Below are positions 6,036 to 6,274 of a stretch of 6,274 bases of DNA, one piece after another. A program made the position numbers and the translations under genes. Position 1 is the first letter of the stretch; every line of letters begins with the position of its first letter. The notes beneath the pieces were generated by a model. It was not told the DNA's origin. It saw nothing but the letters and a program-made list of their open reading frames with translations, and did no database searches. Source of the stretch: Erythrobacter sp. UBA2510 (GTDB lineage Bacteria; Pseudomonadota; Alphaproteobacteria; Sphingomonadales; Sphingomonadaceae); the NCBI GenBank assembly GCA_002341345.1, contig DDNW01000049.1, positions 3,316 to 9,589 of the forward strand, written 5' to 3'.

Positions 6036-6274
6036 GTGCTCAAAGGTTCGTTTCGCTTTCTCTTGGCTGCCGGGTCTGCGGCCTGCCTTCTTGCCGGGTG
6101 CGATACCGGGGAGCCGGAGGCCACGCAAGCAGCAGCCGGGGAACTGGTGATTGGCGGCGCCGATGCCGGCACTCCCTCGACTGCGTCGCTGACCGGAGTG
6201 ATCAACCGCCACCTCGCCGGAGAGCCGATCCCGGAAATCACGCTGACCGACCCGAAGGGCAACAGGCTGGCATT
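6036..6274 (+). CDS. tlpA: TlpA-like thioredoxin-family lipoprotein, N-terminal part
   Basis: Only the first 79 codons are in the window; the gene runs off the right edge. From the GTG, supported by GGAGG 8 nt upstream, the product has a basic-hydrophobic signal ([15 protein letters not shown]) ending in lipobox L19-A20-G21-C22, so it should be a membrane-attached periplasmic lipoprotein. A low-complexity Ala/Gly/Thr linker (about 23-56) leads to [19 protein letters not shown] (57-75), which resembles the start of the TlpA/ResA thioredoxin fold, in which a substrate-facing beta-strand region precedes the CxxC motif. The CxxC itself lies beyond the window, so redox activity cannot be confirmed here. 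TlpA proteins reduce periplasmic disulfides, often for cytochrome oxidase or cytochrome c assembly. Divergence from argH is, as I recall, a familiar alphaproteobacterial arrangement and supports the call. Confidence 0.82.
   Translation, partial: MLKGSFRFLLAAGSAACLLAGCDTGEPEATQAAAGELVIGGADAGTPSTASLTGVINRHLAGEPIPEITLTDPKGNRLA

Noticed and set aside
6017..6262. N-terminal extension of argH to an upstream start at 6262
   Set aside because: The added 82 residues are compositionally odd and antisense to the tlpA signal peptide and linker; the ArgH family begins around MWGGRF.

Overview
This is a compact, GC-rich chromosomal housekeeping segment. It most likely comes from an alphaproteobacterium of the order Sphingomonadales, with an Erythrobacteraceae-like relative as the best guess. 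That call rests on the sequence character of ArgH, FabF and ACP, on the short intergenic gaps, and on the divergent tlpA/argH arrangement followed by a small lipoprotein gene, which I recall as common in alphaproteobacteria. No database search was possible, so the taxonomy is inference. I see no mobile element, phage gene or CRISPR array.

Layout from left to right: the 5' half of an elongator tRNA-Met gene (minus strand, cut by the window edge); then a tightly packed minus-strand cluster which, read in its direction of transcription, is acpP (acyl carrier protein), fabF (3-oxoacyl-ACP synthase II), mltG (endolytic murein transglycosylase) and a 2H-phosphoesterase / 2'-5' RNA ligase-like gene. 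fabF and mltG are 1 nt apart, and mltG overlaps the last gene, so these three look translationally coupled. acpP is separated from fabF by 124 nt holding two stem-loops. One of them resembles an intrinsic terminator and lies directly against the fabF ribosome binding site, which suggests attenuation that keeps ACP expression above the rest.

Upstream of acpP, also on the minus strand, is a second cluster: argH (argininosuccinate lyase, last step of arginine synthesis), a small LptM-like lipoprotein overlapping it by ATGA, and 17 nt later a multi-pass membrane protein of unknown function with some GT-C glycosyltransferase-like features. The only plus-strand gene is the 5' end of a TlpA-like thioredoxin lipoprotein gene at the right edge. 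Its start lies 19 nt from, or overlaps by 8 nt, the divergent argH start, depending on which argH start is real.

Functionally, the window combines fatty-acid elongation (ACP supplies the carrier, FabF the condensing enzyme), envelope biogenesis (MltG, LptM-like, the membrane protein, TlpA) and arginine synthesis. I found no convincing new multi-gene system. The items worth a second look are the unknown membrane protein, the acpP-fabF attenuator candidate, the nearly zero-length divergent tlpA/argH boundary and the coupled 2H-phosphoesterase.
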